From Rhodobiaceae bacterium (GTDB lineage Bacteria > Pseudomonadota > Alphaproteobacteria > RS24): a DNA stretch of 64,000 nucleotides. Position 1 is the stretch's first letter; every line of letters starts with the position of its first letter. The position numbers were made by a program, and so were the translations under genes. Location of the stretch: positions 45,067 to 109,066 of the forward strand of contig JABJKE010000028.1 of assembly GCA_018660505.1 (NCBI GenBank), written 5' to 3'. Shown one piece after another: positions 18,459-27,102 of the stretch. The notes under the pieces were generated by a model. That model did not search any database. It saw only the letters and a list, made by a program, of their open reading frames with translations, and was not told the origin of the DNA.

Positions 18459-19352
18459 CTAAATCAAGCCCGCCTGATGCGGGTCGCCATTGGTTTTGGC
18501 AATCAGCGAGCCGCGCAGTTTTTGCAAGGCCTCATGTTCAATCTGGCGCACGCGCTCTTTCGAAATGCCCAGTTTTTTACCCAAGCTTTCCAGCGTTACC
18601 GTGGTTTCGCTCAACCGGCGCGACCGGATGATAATCACTTCGCGCTCGTTTAAATCTTCCATCGCCTCGCCAATCCAAGTGGCGCGCTGTTGGCTATCCA
18701 GCTTGTCTGAGACTTCCGTGTCTGGCAGGTCGCGCTCGCACACCAGCAGCTCTTGCCATTCGGTCGCGCCGCCATCGTCGGAGCGGTCGGAAATAGTGGC
18801 GTTCAACGAACGGTCGCTGCCTTCCATGCGGCCTTCCATGTTCAGCACATCTTCCATCCGCACGCCCAATTCATTGGCCACATAGGTGCGGCTTTCATGG
18901 GTCATATTGGCGCCAATATCGTTAATGCGCGCGCGCAAGCGACGCATATTAAAGAATAAAGATTTTTGCGCCGCCGTGGTGCCCGTGCGCACAATCGACC
19001 AATTGCGTAACACATAATCTTGTATGGACGAGCGGATCCACCAGCCGGCATAGGTGGAAAAACGCACTTCGCGGTCTGGGTCAAAACGATTGGCTGCTTG
19101 CATCAGGCCGATATTGCCTTCTTGCACCAGATCGCCCATCGGCAGACCGTAATTGCGAAACTTTGCAGCAATTGCCACCACCAAACGCACATGCGCGGCG
19201 GTTAGCTCGTGCAGCGCGTTCTCATCGCTTTTGTCGCGCCAACTGCGGGCCAAATACTGTTCATGCTCCAGCTCGAGCATAGGCAGTTTCATGGCCTTTT
19301 TGATGAATTTGCGTCCAGCCTGAACGGTTTCTTGTGTGTCTAAATGCGCCAT
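18459..19352 (-). CDS. rpoH: RNA polymerase sigma-32 (heat shock) factor
   Basis: GLPMGDLVQEGNIGLMQAANRFDPDREVRFSTYAGWWIRSSIQDYVLRNWSIVR; ISKERVRQIEHEALQKLR. Confidence 0.93.
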   Translation of the reverse strand: MAHLDTQETVQAGRKFIKKAMKLPMLELEHEQYLARSWRDKSDENALHELTAAHVRLVVAIAAKFRNYGLPMGDLVQEGNIGLMQAANRFDPDREVRFSTYAGWWIRSSIQDYVLRNWSIVRTGTTAAQKSLFFNMRRLRARINDIGANMTHESRTYVANELGVRMEDVLNMEGRMEGSDRSLNATISDRSDDGGATEWQELLVCERDLPDTEVSDKLDSQQRATWIGEAMEDLNEREVIIIRSRRLSETTVTLESLGKKLGISKERVRQIEHEALQKLRGSLIAKTNGDPHQAGLI

Positions 19353-19429
19353 AATATGTATCTCCTATTAAAGATACGCAAAGGCGGCTCATTTGGTTCA
19401 CTGAAAACGTAATTTTTAAAAAAGCGCCT

Positions 19430-20230
19430 TTAAGCTGGGTCGACCCCGGGCTGGCGCCTGGCGCCGCCGGTGGTTTTCGCCAAAATACCTTCGAGCTTAA
19501 TAATCGCCTCATCATCGGTGGTTTTTTCTACCGTGGCCACTTCGCGCGCCATACGCTCAATGGCTTTTTCGTAAAGCTGACGCTCTGAATAAGACTGCTC
19601 TGGCTGGTTTTCATTGCGGAATAAATCGCGCACCACTTCGGTGATGGCCACTAAATCGCCCGAATTAATTTTCGCTTCATATTCTTGGGCCCGTCGGCTC
19701 CACATGGTGCGTTTCACGCGGGCGCGCCCTTTCAAGGTTTTGATGGCGCTGTCCATTATTTTGGCATCGGCCAATTTGCGCATACCAATTTCTTTGGCTT
19801 TGGCCAGCGGCACGCGCAGAACCATTTTTTCTTTGTCGAAGCTTACGACAAACAGGTCGAGGCTCATGCCAGCGATTTCTTGCACGGCAATCTCGGTAAT
19901 TTGCCCGACGCCATGGGCTGGATAGACCACAAATTCGTTTACTTTAAACCCTAGCGCCGAGTGACGCGGCGCTTCTGGCTTGCTTGGTTTCTTTTTCGCA
20001 GCCGTTTTGGGGGGCGATTTTTTGACGGCGGCTTTTGCGGCCGGCTTCTTAGTGGTTTTGGGAGCCGCTTTTGCAGCCGCCTTTGGGGCGGCTTTTTTCG
20101 CGGCGGGCTTTTTAGCGGCGGTTTTCTTCGCTGGCGCTTTTTTGGCTGCAGGTTTTGCGGCCGCAGGCTTTTTCGCTTGTGATTTCTTCGCCGTAGGTTT
20201 TTTCGTCGCCGTTTTTTTCGCAGTGGCCAT
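19430..20230 (-). CDS. carD: CarD/CdnL-family transcription regulator with N-terminal histone H1-like Ala/Lys/Pro tail
   Basis: FKVNEFVVYPAHGVGQITEI..EIAGMSLDLFVVSFDKEKMVLRVPLAKAKEIGMRKL = CarD N-domain; preceded by about 85 aa of ATKKPTAKKSQAKKPAAAKPAAKK-type sequence; ATG at 20230. Confidence 0.9.
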   Translation of the reverse strand: MATAKKTATKKPTAKKSQAKKPAAAKPAAKKAPAKKTAAKKPAAKKAAPKAAAKAAPKTTKKPAAKAAVKKSPPKTAAKKKPSKPEAPRHSALGFKVNEFVVYPAHGVGQITEIAVQEIAGMSLDLFVVSFDKEKMVLRVPLAKAKEIGMRKLADAKIMDSAIKTLKGRARVKRTMWSRRAQEYEAKINSGDLVAITEVVRDLFRNENQPEQSYSERQLYEKAIERMAREVATVEKTTDDEAIIKLEGILAKTTGGARRQPGVDPA

Positions 20231-20246
20231 GAAGGTCTCCAAATGC

Positions 20247-20273
20247 AAAAAGGCCCCGAAACGGTGCCTTTTG
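20247..20273 (-). terminator. Terminator-like hairpin between fdxA and carD (possible carD attenuator)
   Basis: Minus strand AAAAGGC-A-CCG-TTT-CGG-G-GCCTTTTT, ends 17 nt or more before carD ATG. Confidence 0.6.
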
Positions 20274-20295
20274 TGGGATTAAATGTCTGACGAGG

Positions 20296-20324
20296 AGTAT
20301 ATCACAAAACCGCATGATTTCCAA
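20296..20324 (-). promoter_or_regulatory. Putative sigma70-type promoter for carD
   Basis: Minus strand TTGGAA-17 nt-TATACT. Confidence 0.5.
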
Positions 20325-20357
20325 GGGCTTGGCTGATTTCGACCGATTTACACCGGG

Positions 20358-20696
20358 TTAATCGCCCGCCCCTGGGGCTTCGCTGAAATCGGTAGCGAAT
20401 TTATTGGGTTTGTTCAACCAATCATCGGCATCGCTTGGCGCGTCTTTGCGCAGGGTGATATTGGGCCAAATATCGGCGTATTTCGTATTCACTTCGAGCC
20501 ATTTCTCCAAGCCCGATTCGGTGTCGGCCTTAATGGCGTCGGCCGGGCATTCGGGTTCGCATACGCCGCAATCAATGCATTCGTCGGGGTGGATGACGAG
20601 CATATTCTCGCCTTCATAAAAGCAATCGACCGGGCAGACTTCCACGCAGTCGGTATATTTACATTTAATGCAATCTTCCGTGACGATATAGGTCAT
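20358..20696 (-). CDS. fdxA: Ferredoxin family protein (7Fe type)
   Basis: [47 protein letters not shown]. Confidence 0.93.
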   Translation of the reverse strand: MTYIVTEDCIKCKYTDCVEVCPVDCFYEGENMLVIHPDECIDCGVCEPECPADAIKADTESGLEKWLEVNTKYADIWPNITLRKDAPSDADDWLNKPNKFATDFSEAPGAGD

Positions 20697-20709
20697 GTCA
20701 TTTCCTATG

Positions 20710-20757
20710 AAAAACGGGTCCTGATAAAAACGGGTCCTAATAAAAACGGGTCTTAAG
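20710..20757. repeat. Three tandem 16-bp repeats
   Basis: AAAAACGGGTCCTGAT / AAAAACGGGTCCTAAT / AAAAACGGGTCTTAAG read directly; last unit covers the stop of the TerB-like gene. Confidence 0.9.
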
Positions 20758-21205
20758 ACCGCAACTGACTTTGCGCATTTTTGCGCGCTTGGCCAGCTTG
20801 TTGGTCGGTGATGTGTATAAGCCCTGCGACGCGACGAAGCAAGTTCGCTTCAAAATCATCTACCACGCCATCGCTTAAGACGATTTGCCACAAAAGCTCG
20901 AGCAACATAATTTTATGCGCTTCGCCAAAATGTTTGTTGATGCGCACGGTAAATTGAAATAAATCGCTGGCTTCATCGGCGGCCGCCTTGGCTTCTTCGA
21001 TCAACGTGGCGGCGGCTGCCTCGTCGAGGCCGAAATGAGGCCCGACGAGCCGGGCGATGAGTTTTTCTTCGCCGTCATCCATATGGCCATCGATTTGCGC
21101 GGCGCGCACCAAAAGGGCAGCGGCGGCAATGTGCAAAGCATCCGAACGCGGCGGCGCACTGGTGGCGACGGGTTCCGCAAACATGGTTTTCAATTTATCT
21201 AACAT
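20753..21205 (-). CDS. TerB-family tellurite resistance protein-like
   Basis: [32 protein letters not shown]...[33 protein letters not shown]-like TerB fold. Confidence 0.8.
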   Translation of the reverse strand: MLDKLKTMFAEPVATSAPPRSDALHIAAAALLVRAAQIDGHMDDGEEKLIARLVGPHFGLDEAAAATLIEEAKAAADEASDLFQFTVRINKHFGEAHKIMLLELLWQIVLSDGVVDDFEANLLRRVAGLIHITDQQAGQARKNAQSQLRS

Positions 21206-21294
21206 GGCGCCCTCTTCTCTAAACTCTCACGAAGGTGTTACCTAACGCGGCACGCACGGCTATGCAATGTCTGTTTTGGTCGCATGGGGGCGGC

Positions 21295-21696
21295 TTACCC
21301 CAGCTCGTCGCGGTTGGTAAAAGCATCTAATTCGCGGCGTTGTTTCTTGGTGGGTCGGCCCGCGCCATAGTCGCGCGACGCCACTTTCTCTTCCTTGGGT
21401 TTGGGTTGGGGCGGGTCGCGGTCGATATAGAGCGCTTGCGCTTCCACCGCAGGCCCGCGGCGCACGCTTAACGTCACCACCTCGATGAGGCGAACATGGT
21501 TATGGAGCGGAAACGTAAGCACATCGCCAACTTTCACATTGGCGGAAGCGCGGGTTTGTTTGACGCCATTGACGCGCACATTGCCCGCGGCGGCTAATTT
21601 GGTGGCTAGCGTTCGGGTTTTGAAAAACCGCGCATGCCAGAGCCATTTATCGACCCGCATGGCCTTGGGCGGCGGCTTGTTCGCCAGGCTATTCAT
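21295..21696 (-). CDS. RNA-binding S4 domain protein (Hsp15-like)
   Basis: MRVDKWLWHARFFKTRTLATKLAAAGNVRVNGVKQTRASANVKVGDVLTF. Confidence 0.88.
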   Translation of the reverse strand: MNSLANKPPPKAMRVDKWLWHARFFKTRTLATKLAAAGNVRVNGVKQTRASANVKVGDVLTFPLHNHVRLIEVVTLSVRRGPAVEAQALYIDRDPPQPKPKEEKVASRDYGAGRPTKKQRRELDAFTNRDELG

Positions 21697-24589
21697 TGCC
21701 ACCCGATTGCAAAGATTTTAACACGGCGAAAGGTGAATTTGGGTCGGCCTGTTTTTCGGCGCGGCGCGGCTTATGGCTGGCGCGCGCCTTAGGGGCGGCG
21801 GCAGGTGATTTGCGTTTGGCATTGTTTTTACGCCCGCCCTCAGCGCCCGTTTTGCTTTGCGGGTTGTGTTTTGCCCGAGCGGGTCGCCACAGGGTTACAA
21901 GTTTTGCGGCCTCTGGTTCGCTTGCTTTGGCACTTTCTTCTGCTTCTTCCGATGCGGTTTCTGCTGGGGCGACAGTTTCTGGAGCCGCACCTTCTGGAGC
22001 TGCTCCTTCTGGAGAGACATCTTCTGAAGAGATTGAGGCAGGTTTTTCTTCCCCCGCTTCAGCGGCCTCTGGCGCGATGGGCGCGGCTTCTGCCTCTAGC
22101 GATTGATAGCCGAGCGCGGTCAAAATTTCCGCCAAATCTTCGGCGCCACAGCCCATGATAGACATCATGGCTTCATTGGCTTCAAAGCCTTTGGTTTTTT
22201 GCGCTTTGCTTTGTTCCAGCGCAGGGCGGATGAGGTCGGCCAATCGCTCGAGCATATCGAGGCGAATGGCGCGGTTCTTGGTGGTGTAAAACCCAGCTGC
22301 GCGATACAGATGGAACGGCAATTTTTCGCGCGCGCAAGAGGTCAGCCCGGCGGCGGGAAGCAAGGCCAAGTCTTTGGCAATATCTCGCGGTGGTGTTTCC
22401 GATGCCTCTGGCGGCGTTGCGGCCTCACTGGATTGGCGCTCTAAAAGGCTCATCAAGGCCAAGAGGCGGGCCGGTGCGGGTTTTAGCAAAGCGGGCACAA
22501 ACACCGTGTAAAAGCCGAAGCGCACGCCTAATTTTCGCAAGCTGGCGCGCAAGGGCTGGTCTAATTTGGCCAAAATATCGGCCACATCGCGGCGCGGCAA
22601 ACTGCCTTTATGTTCCAGCAGTTGAAACGCGAGCCCGCGGGCTAGACCATCTAAGTCTTTCGCGGTTTCGAGTTTTTTCAAAGGCTCTAGGTCTTGCGCT
22701 ATTTTGGCGCGCACCCAATCGGTGAGGCGGGTCTCGGCGCGTTGGCGCGCCTCGCCCGTCAGCGCTTCATCGGCCAATAATTGCGCCGATGGGGTGAGAT
22801 AAGCCAGTTTATCGCTATCGCGCCCGAGATTAATTTGCAAGTGCCCGACGCATGCCGTCTGCCAAATAATCTCGCCGGTTTGCGTCAATGAAAACGCCGT
22901 GTCTTCGGCTTGGCCAATTTCTTGGGCGCGCGCGCGCAGCGCATCGCCCACGGCTTTTTCCACCGCGGCGCGTGCCGTGCCCGCTGGCACGCCTTTGAGG
23001 CGCGGGTCGCGCTCGACGTGCAGGCCGTTGAGCCGACCCATATATTCTTCGGCCACTAGAATGTCGCCATTGTCTTCAATATTCGCCACGATAACCTCTC
23101 GTCCGGCAAGCCGCCGCATTAGGGCAGATGTTTTGCGATCCACAAATTGCCCCATTAACTTATTATGCAGCGCATCCGATAGACGGTCTTCTACACTACG
23201 GCTGACCCCCTGCCAATGGGCAGGGTCGGCCAACCAATCATTGCGCTGAGCAATATAAGTCCAAGTGCGAATATGCGCCAGCCGCATCGATAGGGTTCCC
23301 AAGTCGCCATCCAAGCGGTCGCAACGCTCAATGCGCTCGCCCATCCAGCTTTCCGGAATAAGCCCATCGTCGCCACTTAAAAATCCAAACACTTCGCCGA
23401 TGAGCGCGCTATGTTCGCCGACCGTGGTTTTTCGAAAATCGGGGGTTTGCGCCACTTGCCACAAAAGCTCTAAAGCCGGATTGGCGCCAGAGCTATGCAA
23501 GCTGCCATCGCCCAATAAATCGAGCGTATCGGGGTCGCGGCTTAATAGTTTCATCGCTTGTTGGTCGTCGGCCGCGGGCGCGCGCATGAGGCCGGCCCGT
23601 GGCGCGGTTTTTTCTAGGCTTAACAAAAGCGCTTCGAGGCTCGAGAAATCGAGATTGGGATTGCGCCAGAACAGGCTTTTGACCGGCTCAAATTCATGGG
23701 TTTCGATTTGCTCAATTAAAGCCTCGTCAAAGGCTTCCATATCGCCGGTCACGCCAAAGCTTCCGTCTTGCGTATGGCGACCGGCGCGGCCCGCGATTTG
23801 AGCCAATTCGGCGGCGCTTAATTGGCGATGGCGACGGCCATCAAATTTGCGTCTCTGGGCAAAGGCCACATGGTCGACATCCATATTGAGCCCCATGCCA
23901 ATGGCATCTGTGGCGACCAGAAAATCGACCTCGCCCGATTGATACATTTCTACTTGCGCGTTTCTTGTGCGCGGGCTTAAGCCGCCCATCACCACGGCGG
24001 CGCCGCCGCGTTGTTGGCGAATAACCTCGGCGATTGCATATACATTATCGGCCGAAAAAGCCGCTACTGCGCTGCGTCTGGGCAGGCGCGATAATTTATG
24101 GCTGCCGCCCCAGCTAAGGCGCGAAAAGCGGCCGCGGCTTTCTATTTCGACTTTGCCGAGCAATTGGCGCAAAATCGGCGCCATGGTTTCGGCGCCCAAT
24201 AAAATCGTCTCGGCGGTGCCGCGCGCATGCAAAATGCGGTCGGTGAACACGTGGCCGCGCTCGGGGTCCGCCGCCAATTGGCATTCGTCGATGGCGATAA
24301 ATTCAACCTCGCGGCTAATCGGCATGGCTTCTGTGGTGCAAATGAAATAGCGCGCTTTGGGCGGAAGAATTTTCTCTTCGCCCGTGATTAAGGCCAAATC
24401 GGCTTTATGGACGTGGCCGAAGTCGCCGCGCAGGCAGCGGTCATAGACTTCGCGCGCCAAAAGCCGCAGCGGCAAGCCAATCATGCCGCTGCCATGGGCC
24501 AAGAGGCGTTCCATCGCAAGGTGGGTTTTACCAGTGTTGGTGGGCCCTAAAACAATACGCAAGTGGGGCTGAAAAGACAGGTTCGACAT
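21689..24589 (-). CDS. SUV3-like DEAD/DEAH helicase with Ala/Glu-rich C-terminus
   Basis: VLGPTNTGKTHLAMERLLAHGSGMIGLPLRLLAREVYDR, AIDECQLAADPERGHVFTDR, ATDAIGMGLNMDVDHVAFAQRRKFDG, QIAGRAGR; start MSNLSFQPHLR at 24589. Confidence 0.88.
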   Translation of the reverse strand: MSNLSFQPHLRIVLGPTNTGKTHLAMERLLAHGSGMIGLPLRLLAREVYDRCLRGDFGHVHKADLALITGEEKILPPKARYFICTTEAMPISREVEFIAIDECQLAADPERGHVFTDRILHARGTAETILLGAETMAPILRQLLGKVEIESRGRFSRLSWGGSHKLSRLPRRSAVAAFSADNVYAIAEVIRQQRGGAAVVMGGLSPRTRNAQVEMYQSGEVDFLVATDAIGMGLNMDVDHVAFAQRRKFDGRRHRQLSAAELAQIAGRAGRHTQDGSFGVTGDMEAFDEALIEQIETHEFEPVKSLFWRNPNLDFSSLEALLLSLEKTAPRAGLMRAPAADDQQAMKLLSRDPDTLDLLGDGSLHSSGANPALELLWQVAQTPDFRKTTVGEHSALIGEVFGFLSGDDGLIPESWMGERIERCDRLDGDLGTLSMRLAHIRTWTYIAQRNDWLADPAHWQGVSRSVEDRLSDALHNKLMGQFVDRKTSALMRRLAGREVIVANIEDNGDILVAEEYMGRLNGLHVERDPRLKGVPAGTARAAVEKAVGDALRARAQEIGQAEDTAFSLTQTGEIIWQTACVGHLQINLGRDSDKLAYLTPSAQLLADEALTGEARQRAETRLTDWVRAKIAQDLEPLKKLETAKDLDGLARGLAFQLLEHKGSLPRRDVADILAKLDQPLRASLRKLGVRFGFYTVFVPALLKPAPARLLALMSLLERQSSEAATPPEASETPPRDIAKDLALLPAAGLTSCAREKLPFHLYRAAGFYTTKNRAIRLDMLERLADLIRPALEQSKAQKTKGFEANEAMMSIMGCGAEDLAEILTALGYQSLEAEAAPIAPEAAEAGEEKPASISSEDVSPEGAAPEGAAPETVAPAETASEEAEESAKASEPEAAKLVTLWRPARAKHNPQSKTGAEGGRKNNAKRKSPAAAPKARASHKPRRAEKQADPNSPFAVLKSLQSGGNE

Positions 24590-24904
24590 GAGGTCAACCA
24601 TGACCAAGCGCGCCCGTTTTTGCAAGCGCGGCGCCTCAAATTCTCGTGATTCGCTATTTAGGGCTGTGGACGAATCGGTTTTGGCCAAACCGCATGAACA
24701 GGGGGCGAACATAGCGTGTCCGAATCACTACCATAGTAGCTTCCCCCTATCTGTTCACGCCTATATCTAGTGGGTACGCCTATCTCACCCTCGCAAAAGC
24801 GACAAAAGGGCGCGTTGGCCGCCAAGCGCCGATAAGAGGCTTGCCAGTTTGGGTTGGCTCAAGCATGATTTGGGCTTGTATTTCAGCCGCAGGGGAGACG
24901 CGCT

Positions 24905-26191
24905 ATGGATTATGAAATTCCGGAGGATATCCGCACCTATTTGGCGGCGCTCGATAAATTTATTGAAGCTGAGATTATGCCGCTGCAAATGCAGGACGAT
25001 AACAATCGGTTTTTTGACCATCGGCGCGAACACGCGCGCACCGATTGGGACAATAACGGTCTGCCGCGCCCCGAATGGGAAGAGCTGTTGCGCGAGATGC
25101 GCCGCCGGGCCGATAAGGCGGGGCATTTGCGCTTCGCCTTGCCGAAAGAATATGGCGGCGCCGATGGTTCTAATTTGGCCATGGCGGTTATTCGCGAGCA
25201 TTTGGCGGCCAAAGGGCTGGGACTGCATAATGATTTGCAGAACGAAAGTTCGATTGTCGGCAATATGCCGCAAGTTCTCATGTTTCGAGATTTTGGCACG
25301 CCCGAGCAGGCCGACACATTTATCAATGGCATGTTGGCGGGCACGCATCGCATCTGCTTTGGCCTGACCGAAGCGGCGCACGGCTCTGACGCCACATGGA
25401 TGGAAACCCGCGGCGTGCGCGAAACCCGCGATGGCGTCGATGGCTGGCTCATCAATGGTGAAAAAATGTGGACCACGGGCATGCATGTGGCCAGCCATGT
25501 GATGGTGTTTGCCCGCACCTCTGGCGAGGATGGCGCGGCGCGCGGCATCACCTGCTTTTTGGTGCCCGCCGATGACCCGGGCGTGAAAATCGAAGAATAT
25601 ATGTGGACTTTCAACATGCCGACCGACCATCCGCGGGTCTCGTTTACCAATATTTGGGTGCCCGAAAGCGCGATATTTGGCGCCCCCGATAATGGCTTGG
25701 CTTTGGCGCAGCATTTTGTCCATGAAAACCGCATTCGCCAGGCCGCCAGCGGCGTCGGCGCGGCGCAATATTGCATTAATGAAAGCGTGGCTTACGCCAA
25801 AAAACGCGCGCCCTTTGGCAAGCCCCTGGCGACCAATCAAGCCATCCAGTTTCCGCTGACCGAGCTGCATACGGAAAATGAAATGATCCGTAATTTGGTT
25901 TATAAAACGGCGGCGCAAATGGATACGATGAGCAAGCCTGAAGTGGCCATCCATTTGTCTGATAAAGTGTCGATGTGTAATTATCGCGCCAATCGCTTGG
26001 TCTGCGAGGCCGCCGATCAAGCCATTCAAACCCATGGCGGACTTGGCTATTCGCGCCATATGCCGTTTGAGCATATTTACCGCCATCACCGGCGCTATCG
26101 CATTACCGAGGGCTCGGAAGAGATACAAATCCGCAAAGTGGCGGCGCATTTATTTGGCTTTATTCAGCCGGGTAAGGAAAAAAAATCATGA
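24905..26191 (+). CDS. Acyl-CoA dehydrogenase
   Basis: ICFGLTEAAHGSDATWMETRGV, GWLINGEKMWTTGMHVASHVMVFART, IQTHGGLGYSRHMPFEHIYRHHRRYRITEGSEEIQ. Confidence 0.92.
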   Translation: MDYEIPEDIRTYLAALDKFIEAEIMPLQMQDDNNRFFDHRREHARTDWDNNGLPRPEWEELLREMRRRADKAGHLRFALPKEYGGADGSNLAMAVIREHLAAKGLGLHNDLQNESSIVGNMPQVLMFRDFGTPEQADTFINGMLAGTHRICFGLTEAAHGSDATWMETRGVRETRDGVDGWLINGEKMWTTGMHVASHVMVFARTSGEDGAARGITCFLVPADDPGVKIEEYMWTFNMPTDHPRVSFTNIWVPESAIFGAPDNGLALAQHFVHENRIRQAASGVGAAQYCINESVAYAKKRAPFGKPLATNQAIQFPLTELHTENEMIRNLVYKTAAQMDTMSKPEVAIHLSDKVSMCNYRANRLVCEAADQAIQTHGGLGYSRHMPFEHIYRHHRRYRITEGSEEIQIRKVAAHLFGFIQPGKEKKS

Positions 26192-26664
26192 GCCGTCCCG
26201 ATGGCTGGCACGAGCTAGACTTCGATGGCATGTTTGACCATTTAGACACGCATTTTACGCAACATATCGGGCCGATTTATATTCGCGACTTGCCAGAGCA
26301 GGGCGGGCGCCAGCTTGGCTTTGAGGTGCAGCCGCATATGTGTAATCCGGTTGGCATCTGCCATGGCGGCATGTTGATGAGCGTGATGGATGTGGGATTG
26401 GCGTTTATTTTGCACAATCATCTCGGCCAGCATTCTTTCACGCCCTCGGTTAGCTTTAATTTCGATTTTCTGGCGCCGGGTCAATTGGGCGATTTTTTAA
26501 TCTGCGAAGGCACTTGCACGCGGGCCACCAAAAGCACGGGGTTTGTTAACGGTCACTTGCTGGGCAAAGACGGGCCGGTGATAACGGGAAGCGGAATTTT
26601 TAAAATCACCCAAACGGTCTTGGGTAAAAACCACACGGCCAAAGCGGGCGCGGGGAAAGTTTAA
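26188..26664 (+). CDS. PaaI-family thioesterase (hotdog fold)
   Basis: MCNPVGICHGGMLMSVMDVGLAF; 4-nt overlap with upstream acyl-CoA dehydrogenase. Confidence 0.85.
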   Translation: MSRPDGWHELDFDGMFDHLDTHFTQHIGPIYIRDLPEQGGRQLGFEVQPHMCNPVGICHGGMLMSVMDVGLAFILHNHLGQHSFTPSVSFNFDFLAPGQLGDFLICEGTCTRATKSTGFVNGHLLGKDGPVITGSGIFKITQTVLGKNHTAKAGAGKV

Positions 26665-26674
26665 GCGTCGGGTG

Positions 26675-26704
26675 AAAACCGCTTGACGCAAAGCGGCGGT
26701 TTTT
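26675..26704 (+). terminator. Intrinsic terminator overlapping putative rpmB promoter
   Basis: AAAACCGC...GCGGTTTT followed by T. Confidence 0.6.
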
Positions 26705-26711
26705 CTATATC
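26683..26711 (+). promoter_or_regulatory. Putative rpmB promoter
   Basis: TTGACG-17 nt-TATATC. Confidence 0.6.
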
Positions 26712-26787
26712 TTCATCACCTTAATGACAGAAAACAAAGAAAACAGAGCCTAGCTCTCGTTTGAACCGAAATAAATAGGAGTGACCG

Positions 26788-27069
26788 ATGTCACGTGTAT
26801 GCGAATTGACTGGCAAATCTGTAATGAGTGGCAACAATGTGAGCCATGCTATGAACCGTACGCGTCGTCGTTTTCTGCCGAACCTGCAGCAATGCAGCCT
26901 GCCAAGTGAAACGCTTGGCCGCGCGTTGAAACTTCGTATCTCGGCCAGAGCTTTGCGCTCGGTAGAGCATATCGGCGGTATCGATGCGTTTTTGCTGAAA
27001 GCCAAAGACGCGCAATTGTCGTCGCGCGCTTTGAAGCTGAAAAAGCTGGTAAACGCTAAATCAGCCTAA
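26788..27069 (+). CDS. rpmB: 50S ribosomal protein L28
   Basis: [34 protein letters not shown]. Confidence 0.95.
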   Translation: MSRVCELTGKSVMSGNNVSHAMNRTRRRFLPNLQQCSLPSETLGRALKLRISARALRSVEHIGGIDAFLLKAKDAQLSSRALKLKKLVNAKSA

Positions 27070-27085
27070 ATCCGCTTTCGGATTT
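27068..27085 (+). terminator. Small intrinsic terminator after rpmB
   Basis: AAATCCG-CTTT-CGGATTT immediately at the stop codon. Confidence 0.55.
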
Positions 27086-27102
27086 TATCTATCCTTTGTC
27101 TT

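Noticed and set aside
24785-26149. 454-aa minus-strand ORF
   Set aside because: Exact antisense shadow of a clear acyl-CoA dehydrogenase; His/Arg-rich non-protein-like translation
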